Positions 30,792-40,128 of a stretch of DNA of 64,000 bases are shown piece after piece. The first letter of the stretch is position 1, and every line of letters begins with the position of its first letter. The position numbers were made by a program, and so were the translations under genes. The notes beneath the pieces are model-generated. The model did no database searches, was not told where the DNA came from, and worked only from the letters and a program-made list of their open reading frames with translations. Source of the DNA: Kosakonia oryzendophytica (GTDB lineage Bacteria; Pseudomonadota; Gammaproteobacteria; Enterobacterales; Enterobacteriaceae). The stretch spans positions 214,535 to 278,534 of the forward strand of contig NZ_FMAY01000002.1 of assembly GCF_900094925.1 (NCBI RefSeq), in the 5' to 3' direction.

Positions 30792-32357
30792 ATGCTTAAA
30801 ACGCTTTCGATCCGTACTGGTTTACTTTCGTTGTTGGCTGTTATGACTCTCCTCCTGCTGCTGGTGAGCGGCATTGGAGTGTATGCACTGAATAAAAGTT
30901 CCTCATCGCTGGAGCGTATCAGTCTGTTGCAGGGCGAGAAGATGGCGCGCCTGAGCGAAGGCTATACCCAGATCTTGCGCGCCCGTAATGAAGCAGGCCA
31001 GGCCGTGCGTATGATGGAAGTCGGCTTGCTGGATGACGCGGCAAAATCGGTCAAGATGATTAACGCCGAAATCACCGAAGGCGAAAAATCCCTCACCAGT
31101 GTGATCAACGCAGGCGTCGAGGATGAAAAAGGCGCAGCGCTGTTGGCGCAGGTAGCGAAAAGCTACGGCGACTACGTCAGTCAGGGTATTACGCCGATGC
31201 AGGATGCGCTGAACAAACAGAGCGCCGACACCTATTATGAGCTGCTGGAAAGCAAGCTGATCCCTATCTCCCGTCAGTTCGACACGGATATGCAGGCTTT
31301 CCAGGTCTGGGGCGAAGCGCGCGGCAAAGCGGAAGTGACCGCCGTTCAGAGCAGCAAAAACGTGGTTATGATGCTGATTATGGTCGTGGCGCTGTTGGTA
31401 GCGGGCATTATCGTGCTGGCCTGGTTGGCGCTGCGTCATATGCTGCTCAAACCCCTGGAAACCTCTATACAGCAGCTTGAGCATGTGGCCGCTGGTGATT
31501 TGACGTCGACGACCACCGGGGCTGCCAGCGTCGAGTTCAACCGGCTTAATGCCGCAATTGAAGAGATGCGCCAGTCACTGGTCGATTCGGTGACGCGAGT
31601 GCGCGACGCCAGTTCGCAAATTGATACCGGCAGTCGTGAACTGGCCGCTGGCAACGTCGATCTCTCCCAGCGAACCGAGTCCACCGCGACATCGCTGGAG
31701 CAGACCGCCGCCAGCATGGAGCAAATCACCGCCACGGTGAAACTGAATGCCGACAACGCGGAGCAGGCGCATAAACTGGCACAGACCGTCTCCGATACCG
31801 CCGATCGCGGCAGCGAAATGGTTTGCTATGTTATTGAAAAAATGCGTGACATTTCCGGAAGCTCCGATCGTATCGCCGATATTCTTAGCGTTATCGACGC
31901 CATCGCTTTCCAGACCAATATTCTTGCGCTGAACGCCGCTGTTGAAGCTGCTCGTGCCGGGGAGCAAGGCCGCGGTTTCGCCGTGGTCGCGGGTGAAGTG
32001 CGTAACCTTGCCAGCCGCAGCGCCGAATCGGCGAAGGAGATCCGCGCGCTGATCAGCAGTTCGCAGGCGCACGTGTCTGAAGGCAGCGATCTGGCGATGC
32101 AGGCTGGCGAAACAATGGACGAAATCGCAGAAGAAGTGTTGCGAATGACCAAACTGATGCGCGAAATCGCTAATGCATCGCAGGAACAGAGCCGCGGTAT
32201 TGAGCAGGTCAATATTGCCGTCAGCCAGATGGATGAAACGGCACAACAAAATGCGGCGTTAGTACAACAATCTTCTGCAGCCACGCGTTCGCTGGAAGAA
32301 CAATCACGTGAATTGTTGCAGGCGATGGCGTCGTTCCGCCTGCAACCTCAGGGATAG
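30792..32357 (+). CDS. Methyl-accepting chemotaxis protein without NWETF tail
   Basis: The 521-residue receptor has transmembrane helix 1 (about 9-32), a periplasmic four-helix domain (33-190), transmembrane helix 2 (about 193-216) with HAMP after it, and the signalling tip [20 protein letters not shown]. Methylation-region motifs ([19 protein letters not shown]) are present. It ends FRLQPQG, without the CheR/CheB-binding pentapeptide, so it is a low-abundance type like Trg or Tap. It lies immediately after the galactofuranose transporter genes with its own FliA promoter, which suggests it may sense galactofuranose, possibly through YtfQ; this is inference. Confidence 0.92.
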   Translation: MLKTLSIRTGLLSLLAVMTLLLLLVSGIGVYALNKSSSSLERISLLQGEKMARLSEGYTQILRARNEAGQAVRMMEVGLLDDAAKSVKMINAEITEGEKSLTSVINAGVEDEKGAALLAQVAKSYGDYVSQGITPMQDALNKQSADTYYELLESKLIPISRQFDTDMQAFQVWGEARGKAEVTAVQSSKNVVMMLIMVVALLVAGIIVLAWLALRHMLLKPLETSIQQLEHVAAGDLTSTTTGAASVEFNRLNAAIEEMRQSLVDSVTRVRDASSQIDTGSRELAAGNVDLSQRTESTATSLEQTAASMEQITATVKLNADNAEQAHKLAQTVSDTADRGSEMVCYVIEKMRDISGSSDRIADILSVIDAIAFQTNILALNAAVEAARAGEQGRGFAVVAGEVRNLASRSAESAKEIRALISSSQAHVSEGSDLAMQAGETMDEIAEEVLRMTKLMREIANASQEQSRGIEQVNIAVSQMDETAQQNAALVQQSSAATRSLEEQSRELLQAMASFRLQPQG

Positions 32358-32390
32358 ATCAGCAAAGAAAAACGCACATTTGTGCACTAA

Positions 32391-32418
32391 AAAAAACGCC
32401 ACATAACGTGGCGTTTTC
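32391..32418. terminator. Bidirectional terminator between chemoreceptor 2 and fbp
   Basis: AACGCCAC-ATAAC-GTGGCGTT is a perfect 8-bp stem with A-runs before it and T-runs after it, serving both converging genes. Confidence 0.9.
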
Positions 32419-32432
32419 TCTTCTTTCCGGCC

Positions 32433-33431
32433 TTACGCGTCCGGGAACTCACGCATATAGCGTTCAACATCGTCCACCATATGCTCATTGCCGACGAAGA
32501 ACGGACGGCGCTGGTGCAGGCTTTCCGGCTGAATGTCCAGAATACGCACTTTACCGTCGCTGGCTTTACCGCCTGCCTGCTCGGCGAGGAAGGCCATCGG
32601 GTTGCATTCGTACAGCAGACGCAGTTTCCCTTCCGGGTGGCTGGCGGTGCTTGGGTAGAGGTAAATCCCACCCTTCAGCAAGTTACGGTGGAAATCTGCC
32701 ACCAGAGAACCGATATAGCGCGTGGTATAAGGGCGGTTTGTCGCCTTATCTTCTTCCTGACAGAACTTCAGGTATTTTTTCACGCCCAGCGGGAATTTGA
32801 TGTAGTTGCCTTCGTTGATGGAGTACGTGTTGCCACGCTCCGGGAAGCGCATACGTTCCTGACACAGGCAGAAGACGCCCAGTGACGGATCGTATGTGAA
32901 AGCGTGAACGCCGCAGCCCGTGGTGTAAACCAGCATGGTTGAAGAACCATACACCACGTAACCGGCGGCAACCTGTTTGTTGCCCGGCTGCAGGAAGTCT
33001 TCCATGGTGACCGGCGTGCCTACCGGCGTAATACGGCGGTAGATAGAGAAAATGGTCCCGACAGAGACGTTAACGTCGATGTTGGAAGAGCCATCCAGAG
33101 GATCCATCAGCACCACGTATTTGGCGTGCTCGCAACCTTCGAAAACGACAATTTCGTCTTCTTCTTCAGAGGCGATGCCTGCCACGATATCGCGGGCGCG
33201 GAGTGCAGCTTTCAGTTTTTCATTGGCGAACAGGTCGAGTTTTTGTTGCTCCTCACCCTGTACGTTTTCAGCACCGCTGGCACCCAGGATATCGACCAGA
33301 CCGGCCTTATTGATATCGCGATGAATGATCTTGGCGCCCAGTTTTATTGCCGACAGCAAAGCAGTCAGTTCACCCGTTGCATGCGAGAACTCATGCTGCT
33401 TTTCGACAATAAATTCACCTAACGTTTTCAT
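32433..33431 (-). CDS. fbp: Fructose-1,6-bisphosphatase class I
   Basis: The 332-residue enzyme begins [20 protein letters not shown] and has the metal-site motif [20 protein letters not shown] and the substrate-site region NEGNYIKFP. It carries out the irreversible step of gluconeogenesis and is inhibited by AMP. It is monocistronic, divergent from mpl, and nearly identical to E. coli Fbp. Confidence 0.98.
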   Translation of the reverse strand: MKTLGEFIVEKQHEFSHATGELTALLSAIKLGAKIIHRDINKAGLVDILGASGAENVQGEEQQKLDLFANEKLKAALRARDIVAGIASEEEDEIVVFEGCEHAKYVVLMDPLDGSSNIDVNVSVGTIFSIYRRITPVGTPVTMEDFLQPGNKQVAAGYVVYGSSTMLVYTTGCGVHAFTYDPSLGVFCLCQERMRFPERGNTYSINEGNYIKFPLGVKKYLKFCQEEDKATNRPYTTRYIGSLVADFHRNLLKGGIYLYPSTASHPEGKLRLLYECNPMAFLAEQAGGKASDGKVRILDIQPESLHQRRPFFVGNEHMVDDVERYMREFPDA

Positions 33432-33710
33432 AACACTTTCCCTGCATTTTTAATATGGAGTAAAGCGATTGTAGCCTGTGGTTTTCAGGTTGCCTGGCAC
33501 AGCAAGTTCCGGATATTAAACAGCTCGCACCGTAACAGCCAGAGCTTTCGCAAACGAAAACGCAGGATACGTACAACTATACTAACAAAGATTAAAAACT
33601 TCGCGCACAGGTGAATCGCGCCAGCTCTATACGGATTATCCTGAAATGCATTTCTCTGACGTTAAACATATGAGTAAAATGTGCGCCAGTTTAAGAAAGG
33701 ATAACGACGT

Positions 33711-35093
33711 ATGCGCATTCATATTTTGGGGATTTGCGGCACTTTTATGGGCGGGCTGGCCATGCTGGCGCGCTCGCTGGGTCATCAGGTTACGGGTTCG
33801 GATACCAATATTTATCCGCCGATGAGCACCTTGCTGGAAAAGGAAGGTATTGATCTCATTCAGGGCTATGACGCAAGTCAGCTCGATCCCGCGCCGGATT
33901 TGGTGATTGTTGGCAACGTGATGAAGCGCGGAAACCCGTGTGTGGAAGCGGTGCTGGAAAAAAACATTCCCTATATGTCCGGCCCGCAGTGGCTGCACGA
34001 TTTTGTCCTGCGTGACCGCTGGGTTGTGGCGATTGCCGGAACGCACGGTAAAACCACCACCGCGGGCATGGCGACCTGGATCCTCGAAGCCTGCGGTTAC
34101 AAACCCGGCTTTGTGATTGGCGGCGTACCGGGTAACTTCGACGTCTCCGCGCGTTTGGGCGACAGCCCGTTCTTCGTGATCGAAGCTGACGAGTATGACT
34201 GCGCCTTCTTCGACAAGCGTTCCAAATTTGTTCATTATTGCCCGCGTACGCTGGTGCTCAATAACCTTGAGTTTGACCATGCGGATATCTTCGACGACCT
34301 GAAAGCGATCCAGAAGCAGTTCCACCACCTGGTGCGTATTGTGCCGGGGCAGGGGAAAATTATCTGGCCGGAAAATGACATCAATCTGAAACAGACGATG
34401 GCAATGGGCTGCTGGAGCGAACAGGAACTGGTGGGCGAGCAGGGTCACTGGCAGGCGAAAAAACTGAACACCGATGCATCCAGTTGGGAAGTGTGGCTGG
34501 ATAATGCATGCGTTGGCCAGGTGAACTGGGGGCTGGTTGGCGAGCACAACATGCACAATGGCCTGATGGCGATCGCAGCGGCGCGCCATGTCGGCGTCGC
34601 CCCGGCGGATGCGGCCAATGCGCTGGGTTCCTTTATTAACGCCCGTCGCCGCCTCGAACTGCGTGGCGAAGCTAACGGCGTAACGGTGTATGACGACTTT
34701 GCTCACCACCCGACGGCCATTCTCGCGACGCTGGCGGCATTGCGCAGTAAAGTCGGCGGCACCGCGAAGATCATTGCCGTGCTGGAACCGCGTTCGAACA
34801 CCATGAAAATGGGGATCTGCAAAGACGACCTGGCACCCTCTTTAGGCCGCGCAGATGAAGTTTACCTGCTGCAACCGCAGCATATTCCATGGCAGGTTGC
34901 AGAAGTGGCCGATGCGTGCGTACAGCCTGCGCACTGGAGCGCGGATGTCGACGCGCTGGCAGACATGATTGTCAAAAGCGCACAGCCGGGCGATCACATT
35001 CTGGTCATGAGTAACGGCGGATTCGGCGGCATTCACCAGAAGCTGCTGGATGGGCTGGCGAAAAAAGCGGAAATCGCAGCCGAAAACGCCTGA
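33711..35093 (+). CDS. mpl: UDP-MurNAc:tripeptide ligase Mpl (murein recycling)
   Basis: The 460-residue Mur ligase has an N-terminal UDP-binding domain (MRIHILGICGTFMGGLAMLA), the ATP site IAGTHGKTTTAGMATW in the centre, the Mur-family NNLEFDHADIF motif and the C-terminal domain with YDDFAHHPTAI. It attaches the recycled tripeptide L-Ala-D-Glu-meso-Dap to UDP-MurNAc. AAGGATAACG precedes the ATG. It is monocistronic with a strong terminator. Confidence 0.97.
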   Translation: MRIHILGICGTFMGGLAMLARSLGHQVTGSDTNIYPPMSTLLEKEGIDLIQGYDASQLDPAPDLVIVGNVMKRGNPCVEAVLEKNIPYMSGPQWLHDFVLRDRWVVAIAGTHGKTTTAGMATWILEACGYKPGFVIGGVPGNFDVSARLGDSPFFVIEADEYDCAFFDKRSKFVHYCPRTLVLNNLEFDHADIFDDLKAIQKQFHHLVRIVPGQGKIIWPENDINLKQTMAMGCWSEQELVGEQGHWQAKKLNTDASSWEVWLDNACVGQVNWGLVGEHNMHNGLMAIAAARHVGVAPADAANALGSFINARRRLELRGEANGVTVYDDFAHHPTAILATLAALRSKVGGTAKIIAVLEPRSNTMKMGICKDDLAPSLGRADEVYLLQPQHIPWQVAEVADACVQPAHWSADVDALADMIVKSAQPGDHILVMSNGGFGGIHQKLLDGLAKKAEIAAENA

Positions 35094-35109
35094 CACCGTC
35101 AGTGCAAAG

Positions 35110-35145
35110 AAAAACCGCGCCCGGTATCCCGGCGCGGTTTTTTTA
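35110..35145 (+). terminator. Terminator of mpl
   Basis: AACCGCGC / GCGCGGTT with an inner GC-rich loop is followed by T7, 20 bases after the mpl stop. The left-hand A-run may also serve the converging gene. Confidence 0.9.
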
Positions 35146-35155
35146 TGGCTGCGGT

Positions 35156-36367
35156 TTACTCTTTTGCCATAGGCGTTTCAATGGCTTGTGGGGCTTTGCT
35201 GCCCTGAATCTCTTTCACGCGTTTTTCCACATCCGCCACCTGGCTGCTGTTATGCAGTAAGGTATAGGTCAGATCAAAGCGTGTGCTCTGGCCCGGTTGT
35301 AACTGTTTCACACGTTTTTGCTGGCGTTCAATGGTGACCGGGTAGGCGTAGCTGGTGCCGGGTTCGATGCCAGTGACGTAGCCCTGTTTTTCCGTATCGG
35401 TGTTTTTCCACATCGTCAGCACCGGCAGTTGTTCGGTGTTGTAACTGATGGAGACGCCTTTATCGCCCGCTTTATTCAGCAGGGCGGCGACAGTTTGTTT
35501 ATTGGCGTCGGCCAGCGGTTTGATGTTAAACACCATTTCGTCGAAGCCCTTGGTTGGCCCGGCGTAGGTTTGCCACTCTTTCAGACCCCCTTTAGCATAA
35601 TCGTTGAACGGGCTGACGTTTTCGTACGGCGTGATAAAGCGAGCGCCTTGCTCAAGGATCGGTTTGCCGAAGTTACTGTGATAGATGATCTGGTAGTCGT
35701 GGGGGTAATCCGCGTGGTTGGTCAGCACATCATGCAGGCTGAAGCTGTTGCTGCCCGGAATATAGCGCAGTTCCATTTCGGTTTGCAGATCGGCTTTTTT
35801 GAAGGTGCTCTCTTTCACCAGCCCACGAATGCGGATCTCATACGGTGCGGTATCGCTGACGTCCACCGATACCTGTGATGCTGGTGTATTGCCCACTTTG
35901 CCATGCAGTGTGTAAATCTGTCCGTCTGCGGTGACCGGGTGGCCGGTCCATTCGTAACCGCAGCGCACCACCATCTCGTTGAAACCTTCCAGCCAGCCAA
36001 GGCCGTTACGGCTTTCGAGGTTGATAAACGCCGGGTTCACCACCTCTTTAACCGGAGAATTCCACCCCATATGCACCCCGAAGCCGTCGGCATACAGCAG
36101 GTTCATGCCACGAGTGGGGCTCAGGGCAATGGTGAGCCCGTTTTTGCTGGTGATCTTGATAACTTTACTGCCTTCCTGTTTGCCGCCGTGCAGTACGATT
36201 TGCTCAATGCTGAACTGCTGTCCTTTGACGTTCAGCTGATCGCTGCTGATCCGCCAGTTTCCTTGTTCAATGCCGCCTTCAGCACTTGTCAGCACCCAGG
36301 TTTTCGCCATCACAGGGCCAGAAATAAGCAGCGCCAGCGCGGAAAGCATTACGGTTTTTTTCATCAT
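35156..36367 (-). CDS. Periplasmic aldose 1-epimerase-like protein (DUF4432)
   Basis: The 403-residue protein has a clear signal peptide (MMKKTVMLSALALLISGPVMA). The mature part resembles the DUF4432/galactose-mutarotase superfamily: SPTRGMNLLYADGFGVHMGWNSP, GWLEGFNEMVVRCG, IYHSNFGKPIL with the catalytic-type His region, and GIEPGTSYAYPVT with a candidate catalytic Glu. DUF4432 enzymes are usually cytoplasmic; a secreted one would act on free sugars or sugar acids in the periplasm. E. coli lacks it between mpl and yjgA. It is transcribed alone. The substrate is unknown. Confidence 0.82.
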   Translation of the reverse strand: MMKKTVMLSALALLISGPVMAKTWVLTSAEGGIEQGNWRISSDQLNVKGQQFSIEQIVLHGGKQEGSKVIKITSKNGLTIALSPTRGMNLLYADGFGVHMGWNSPVKEVVNPAFINLESRNGLGWLEGFNEMVVRCGYEWTGHPVTADGQIYTLHGKVGNTPASQVSVDVSDTAPYEIRIRGLVKESTFKKADLQTEMELRYIPGSNSFSLHDVLTNHADYPHDYQIIYHSNFGKPILEQGARFITPYENVSPFNDYAKGGLKEWQTYAGPTKGFDEMVFNIKPLADANKQTVAALLNKAGDKGVSISYNTEQLPVLTMWKNTDTEKQGYVTGIEPGTSYAYPVTIERQQKRVKQLQPGQSTRFDLTYTLLHNSSQVADVEKRVKEIQGSKAPQAIETPMAKE

Positions 36368-36436
36368 TTATTCCTTTTATGCTGAATCGATTATGTGTAC
36401 CACGGCTGAAATCTACGTTTTGCGCTGATAAGAAAA

Positions 36437-36460
36437 TGTGATCCGTTTCATCTGATGAAA
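36437..36460. promoter_or_regulatory. CRP-like site overlapping a 15-bp palindrome
   Basis: AAATGTGATC opens a CRP-type site (TGTGA at 36437-36441, then N6, then TCATC at 36448-36452; the right half is imperfect). It overlaps the perfect palindrome TTTCATC-T-GATGAAA (36446-36460). Both lie 70-93 bases upstream of the DUF4432 gene. Confidence 0.5.
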
Positions 36461-36641
36461 ATGAGCAGCAACAAGAGGTTAAATAGTAGGAATTGATCGC
36501 ATTTATTTATGAAATGCAAAATATTGATAGGGGAAATTTGTGAGATGCGTTGATTTTAGCTTTAACGATTCAGCTAAATGTTCAGTGCCGAAATAGTGGC
36601 AGTGCGCGGCGGTAAACCCATGGGATAAATAACGGGATACA

Positions 36642-36669
36642 TAAAAGAAAACCCTCCCGGTAGGGAGGG
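36642..36669 (-). terminator. Terminator of yjgA
   Basis: CCCTCCC-GGTA-GGGAGGG forms the stem; the adjoining A-rich AAAAGAAAA gives the U-tract on the minus strand. Confidence 0.85.
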
Positions 36670-36684
36670 CTACATGTGCGGTTA

Positions 36685-37239
36685 TCAGGCTTCGTTATTC
36701 TCAGCCAGTTCGCGCAGATACTGGAAGATCAACCGCGCGGACTTGGGCGGTTTGTTGCCTTCTTTCTCTTTTTGGGCGTTACGGATAAGTGAACGCAATT
36801 GCTGACGGTCGGCCTCCGGCCACAGATTCAGTACATCGGGTACAGCATCGTCACCTTCTTCAATCAGACGATCGCGCAAATGCTCCAGCTTGTGGAAGAA
36901 CGCGACCTGCTGATTGTGACGGTTTTTCAGCTTATCCAGCGCCTGGCGGATAGGATCCACATCGCGTTGACGAAGCATTTTGCCAATCAACTGCAACTGA
37001 CGGCGACGACCCTCTTTCTTAATGCGCTGCGCCAGTTCAATGGCATCGCGCAGATCCGGGTCGAGCGGGAGTTTATCCAGCGCGTTTTTACCCAGTTCTA
37101 CCATTTCTGCGCCAAGCTGTTTTAACTCTTCAGCATCGCGTTTAATTTCACTCTTACTGACCCAGATGATCTCATCATCTTCGTCTTCAATATCATCACC
37201 GGGCACGTCGTCGAGCCAGTCGTCGGGCTGCTTTGTCAT
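36685..37239 (-). CDS. yjgA: YjgA/DarP, 50S ribosomal subunit assembly factor
   Basis: The 184-residue, highly charged helical protein ([35 protein letters not shown]...) has E. coli length. It binds late 50S precursors and helps peptidyl-transferase centre maturation. The acidic N-terminus and the [21 protein letters not shown] segment are conserved. AGGAGCCTGAG precedes the start. It is divergent from pmbA. Confidence 0.95.
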   Translation of the reverse strand: MTKQPDDWLDDVPGDDIEDEDDEIIWVSKSEIKRDAEELKQLGAEMVELGKNALDKLPLDPDLRDAIELAQRIKKEGRRRQLQLIGKMLRQRDVDPIRQALDKLKNRHNQQVAFFHKLEHLRDRLIEEGDDAVPDVLNLWPEADRQQLRSLIRNAQKEKEGNKPPKSARLIFQYLRELAENNEA

Positions 37240-37334
37240 CTCAGGCTCCTTAAAAAAAGAGGCTAATGTTACCAGTTAAGGCGCGCACTGAAAAACGGTT
37301 CTCTGTTAGACTTCAAAGATTCTCTCCCTTAATT

Positions 37335-38687
37335 ATGGCATTGGCGATGAAAGTGATCACACAAGTTGCACAACAACGCAAAGTACTGGAAGACGCAGTT
37401 ACCACGGCGCTGGAGCTGGCCTCCGGGAAGGCGGATGGTGCGGAAGTGGCTGTCAGTAAAACCACCGGCATCGGTGTCAGCACACGCTACGGCGAAGTGG
37501 AGAATGTTGAATTTAACAGCGATGGTGCACTGGGCATTACCGTCTATCACCAGAACCGCAAAGGCAGCGCGTCGTCTACCGATCTCAGCCCGGATGCCAT
37601 TGCCCGTACGGTGCAGGCGGCGCTCGATATCGCCCGTTACACTTCGCCGGATCCTTACGCGGGCGTTGCAGATAAAGAGCTGCTGGCCTTCGATGCCCCG
37701 GATCTCGATCTGTTCCACCCGGCGGAAGTGACGCCGGATGAAGCCATCGAATGGGCTGCGCGTGCGGAACAAGCTGCGCTGAAAGCAGACAAACGTATCA
37801 ACAATACTGAAGGTGGGAGCTTTAACAGCCACTATGGCATCAAAGTGTTCGGCAACAGCCACGGTATGCTGCAAAGTTACTGTTCCACCCGCCACTCCCT
37901 GTCGAGCTGCGTGATTGCTGAAGAAAATGGCGATATGGAGCGCGATTACGCCTACACCATCGGGCGTGATATCCGCGATCTGCACACGCCGGAATGGGTG
38001 GGTGAAGAGTGTGCGCGCCGTACTCTGTCTCGCCTGTCTCCGCGTAAGCTGTCGACCATGAAAGCACCGGTGATTTTTGCCAGCGAAGTCGCGACCGGGC
38101 TGTTTGGCCACTTGGTGGGCGCGATCGCTGGCGGCGCGGTGTACCGTAAATCCACCTTCCTGCTGGATTACCTGGGCAAACAGATCCTGCCAGAGTGGCT
38201 GACGATTGAAGAGCATCCGCACCTGCTGAAAGGCCTGGCTTCCACGCCGTTCGACAGCGAAGGGGTGCGCACCGAGCGTCGCGATATTATTAAAGACGGC
38301 GTGCTGACCCAGTGGCTGTTGACCAACTACTCTGCGCGCAAGCTGGGGCTGAAGAGTACCGGGCATGCGGGCGGCATTCATAACTGGCGGATTGCCGGGC
38401 GCGGTCTCAGTTTTGAGCAGATGCTGAAAGAGATGGGCACCGGTCTGGTGGTAACAGAATTGATGGGACAGGGCGTTAGTGGCATCACGGGCGATTACTC
38501 GCGCGGCGCTGCCGGTTTCTGGGTGGAAAACGGGGAAATCCAGTATCCGGTGAGCGAAATCACCATTGCCGGTAACCTGAAAGAGATGTGGCGCGATATT
38601 GTTACTGTCGGTGACGATATTGAACAACGCAGTAATATTCAGTGTGGTTCAGTGTTACTCCCGGAGATGAAAATCGCCGGACAATAA
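37335..38687 (+). CDS. pmbA: Metalloprotease subunit PmbA/TldE
   Basis: The 450-residue protein [16 protein letters not shown]... matches E. coli PmbA. It is the TldE half of the TldD/TldE heterodimer that digests unfolded peptides and processes microcin B17 and the CcdA antitoxin. Conserved blocks include [30 protein letters not shown] and [20 protein letters not shown]. TldE lacks the zinc site of TldD, so activity needs its partner, encoded elsewhere. The ATG at 37335 gives the conserved length; a 23-codon upstream extension is rejected. Confidence 0.96.
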   Translation: MALAMKVITQVAQQRKVLEDAVTTALELASGKADGAEVAVSKTTGIGVSTRYGEVENVEFNSDGALGITVYHQNRKGSASSTDLSPDAIARTVQAALDIARYTSPDPYAGVADKELLAFDAPDLDLFHPAEVTPDEAIEWAARAEQAALKADKRINNTEGGSFNSHYGIKVFGNSHGMLQSYCSTRHSLSSCVIAEENGDMERDYAYTIGRDIRDLHTPEWVGEECARRTLSRLSPRKLSTMKAPVIFASEVATGLFGHLVGAIAGGAVYRKSTFLLDYLGKQILPEWLTIEEHPHLLKGLASTPFDSEGVRTERRDIIKDGVLTQWLLTNYSARKLGLKSTGHAGGIHNWRIAGRGLSFEQMLKEMGTGLVVTELMGQGVSGITGDYSRGAAGFWVENGEIQYPVSEITIAGNLKEMWRDIVTVGDDIEQRSNIQCGSVLLPEMKIAGQ

Positions 38688-38742
38688 CTCCGTGGCGCTA
38701 AGAGCTGCGCCTTCAGCGTGATAATAAAAAAGGAAGTGAGCA

Positions 38743-39129
38743 ATGCGTAAAAACCTGTTAGCAATCCTGGCTGTGTCGTCGTTGTTTATGGGTTCGGCGG
38801 TGTTTGCCGCCGATCTTGAGGATGATATGGGCACCCTGAGCGATAACCTCAAAGTGGTGCAGAAAACCAATGATGCCACCGAGCTGAAAGGCGCATTAAC
38901 CAATATGCGCACCGCCGCGCTGGATGCGCAAAAAGCTACCCCGCCGAAGCTGGAAGGGAAAGCGCCGGATAGCGCCGAGATGAAAGATTATCGTCACGGC
39001 TTTGATGTGCTGGTTGGGCAGATTGACGATGCGCTGAAACTGGCTAATGAAGGTAAAGTGAAAGAGGCGAAGGCGGCTGCTGAAGGTCTGGCTAACACCC
39101 GCAACACCTATCACAAGAAGTTCCGCTAA
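38743..39129 (+). CDS. cybC: Soluble cytochrome b562
   Basis: The 128-residue precursor has a 22-residue signal peptide ending VFAA before DLEDDM. The mature four-helix bundle keeps the two haem ligands: the Met in LEDDMGTL and the His in NTYHKKFR near the C-terminus. It is a periplasmic electron-transfer protein of unclear partner. It is intact here, whereas E. coli K-12 carries a damaged copy. AAGGAAGTGAG precedes the ATG. Confidence 0.96.
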   Translation: MRKNLLAILAVSSLFMGSAVFAADLEDDMGTLSDNLKVVQKTNDATELKGALTNMRTAALDAQKATPPKLEGKAPDSAEMKDYRHGFDVLVGQIDDALKLANEGKVKEAKAAAEGLANTRNTYHKKFR

Positions 39130-39138
39130 GCATACCCG

Positions 39139-39160
39139 GCGGGGCTGCGGCCCCGCTTTA
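39139..39160 (+). terminator. Terminator hairpin after cybC
   Basis: GCGGGGC-TGCG-GCCCCGC is a perfect 7-bp stem followed by TTTA, nine bases past the cybC stop. Confidence 0.7.
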
Positions 39161-39300
39161 CCAATAAGTAAACCTTATTCATCTCACACTTTTCCCCTTC
39201 GGTTCGCCGTTTTTTTATTCTCATTTCCACCCCGATTTCCGCAACTTTTCTGCATTCCTGTGACCGTTGCCCAGTCAAAAATCTTCAGTGACCCGATTTC

Positions 39301-39316
39301 TGTGGCGCAGATCACT
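39301..39316. promoter_or_regulatory. CRP-like site upstream of the 39.4-48 kb cluster
   Basis: TGTGG-CGCAGA-TCACT fits TGTGA-N6-TCACA with one mismatch in each half. It lies 13 bases before the 20-bp palindrome, as expected for a carbon-catabolite-controlled promoter. Confidence 0.5.
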
Positions 39317-39329
39317 AAGACCTTCCGCC

Positions 39330-39349
39330 TTTCCACTTCGAAGTGGAAA
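39330..39349. promoter_or_regulatory. 20-bp perfect palindrome, candidate operator of the cluster
   Basis: TTTCCACTTCGAAGTGGAAA is a perfect palindrome 86 bases ahead of the first gene. The likely binder is the PTS-type regulator encoded at the end of the cluster. A 13-base part of it recurs at 39724-39736. Confidence 0.6.
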
Positions 39350-39435
39350 ACTCCTCGCTACAAACTCTTAACCTGCAACGTTAGCTTTATTCCGAAGCCA
39401 TGAGTGGGGTAAGACGAGTGAATAACGGAGCGGTA

Positions 39436-39753
39436 ATGAACGACGCGGAGCAGGCAGCGCAAACGGCAACCCTCGCACAGCGCATGCTGACGAAGGTGTT
39501 TACCTTGTTAAGCGATCAAGGCATCACGCCGAATGCAGTACAGCAGCAGATGCTGACCTCGCATGTCCGGGCAATGGCGCACCGTTCCGTGACGGGCGAA
39601 CCGCTGCCGGAAGTGGACGCCAGCCTGTTTGATGAAATTTCAGCCGGGTCGATGGACCTTGCCCGCGAGGTGGTGGCGGCATTCGGCAATTTACCGGAAG
39701 AAGAAGCCTGGCTGCTGTCGGTGCACTTCGAAGTGGCGAAAGACAACCTGTAA
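39436..39753 (+). CDS. Small stand-alone PRD protein (EF_0829-type family)
   Basis: The 105-residue, soluble, helical protein equals a single PTS regulation domain. Its two His residues at PRD-like positions, His43 (MLTSHVRAMAHR) and His97 (EEEAWLLSVHFEVAKDN), are candidates for phosphorylation. No DNA-binding part is present, so it could be a phospho-relay or modulator partner of the large regulator at the end of the cluster. The start at 39436 follows GGAGCGGTA; an ATG 12 codons earlier is in frame but lacks such a site. It opens the cluster; the next gene follows after ten bases. The biochemical role is unknown. Confidence 0.8.
   Translation: MNDAEQAAQTATLAQRMLTKVFTLLSDQGITPNAVQQQMLTSHVRAMAHRSVTGEPLPEVDASLFDEISAGSMDLAREVVAAFGNLPEEEAWLLSVHFEVAKDNL
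39724..39736. promoter_or_regulatory. Second copy of the operator core inside the PRD gene
   Basis: CACTTCGAAGTGG repeats 13 bases of the upstream palindrome, centred exactly 390 bp from it and within the codons for HFEVA. It could be an auxiliary operator or chance. Confidence 0.35.
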
Positions 39754-39763
39754 GGAGCGAAAG

Positions 39764-40126
39764 ATGGAACAAATTACCGTAGTGATTGGCGATCGTCTGG
39801 GTAAAGGCCAGAAAGTAGCCGCAGGCGTCGAAAAAGCAGGCGGCCGCGCGGTGGTTGTACCGGGCGTGGCGGCGGATATGAAACTTGGCGACGTAATGAA
39901 AGCGGAAAACGCCACCTTCGGCATTTCATTTTGCGGCAGCGGTGGCGCAGGTGCCATCACCGCGCAAAACAAACATGGTTACAAAGCGAAATACGGCATG
40001 CGCTCCGTGGAAGAGGGCGTCACCGCCATCAACGAAGGCTGCAACGTGCTGGGATTCGGTTTTATGGACAAAGAAGAATTGGGCGAGCGCCTGGTGCAGG
40101 CGTGGCTGAAAAAATACGGCGCATAA
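39764..40126 (+). CDS. Glycine-rich SFCGS-family small protein (candidate EIIB-like)
   Basis: The 120-residue cytoplasmic protein begins MEQITVVIGDRLGKGQKVAAG and contains the family motif ISFCGSGGAGAITAQNKHG with Cys57. A beta strand leading to a Cys in a Gly/Ser-rich loop recalls the phosphocysteine loop of PTS EIIB proteins, but the match is only structural in feel. It is known from clusters like this one in Enterococcus (EF_0830) and Aeromonas (AHA_3911); function undescribed. AAGGAGCGAAAG precedes the start. DUF4312 begins two bases after its stop. Confidence 0.82.
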   Translation: MEQITVVIGDRLGKGQKVAAGVEKAGGRAVVVPGVAADMKLGDVMKAENATFGISFCGSGGAGAITAQNKHGYKAKYGMRSVEEGVTAINEGCNVLGFGFMDKEELGERLVQAWLKKYGA

Positions 40127-40128
40127 CC

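Larger units (their letters stand above)
36368..36684. other. Control region upstream of the DUF4432 gene (317 bases)
   Basis: This A/T-rich stretch has no supported gene. It contains a CRP-like site and a small palindrome (36437-36460) and the yjgA terminator at its right end. Confidence 0.55.

Noticed and set aside
33636..34709. 357-codon minus-strand frame opposite mpl
   Set aside because: Antisense shadow; mpl is conserved over its full length in the other direction.
37329..38627. 432-codon minus-strand frame opposite pmbA
   Set aside because: Antisense shadow of a highly conserved gene; no domain or start signal.
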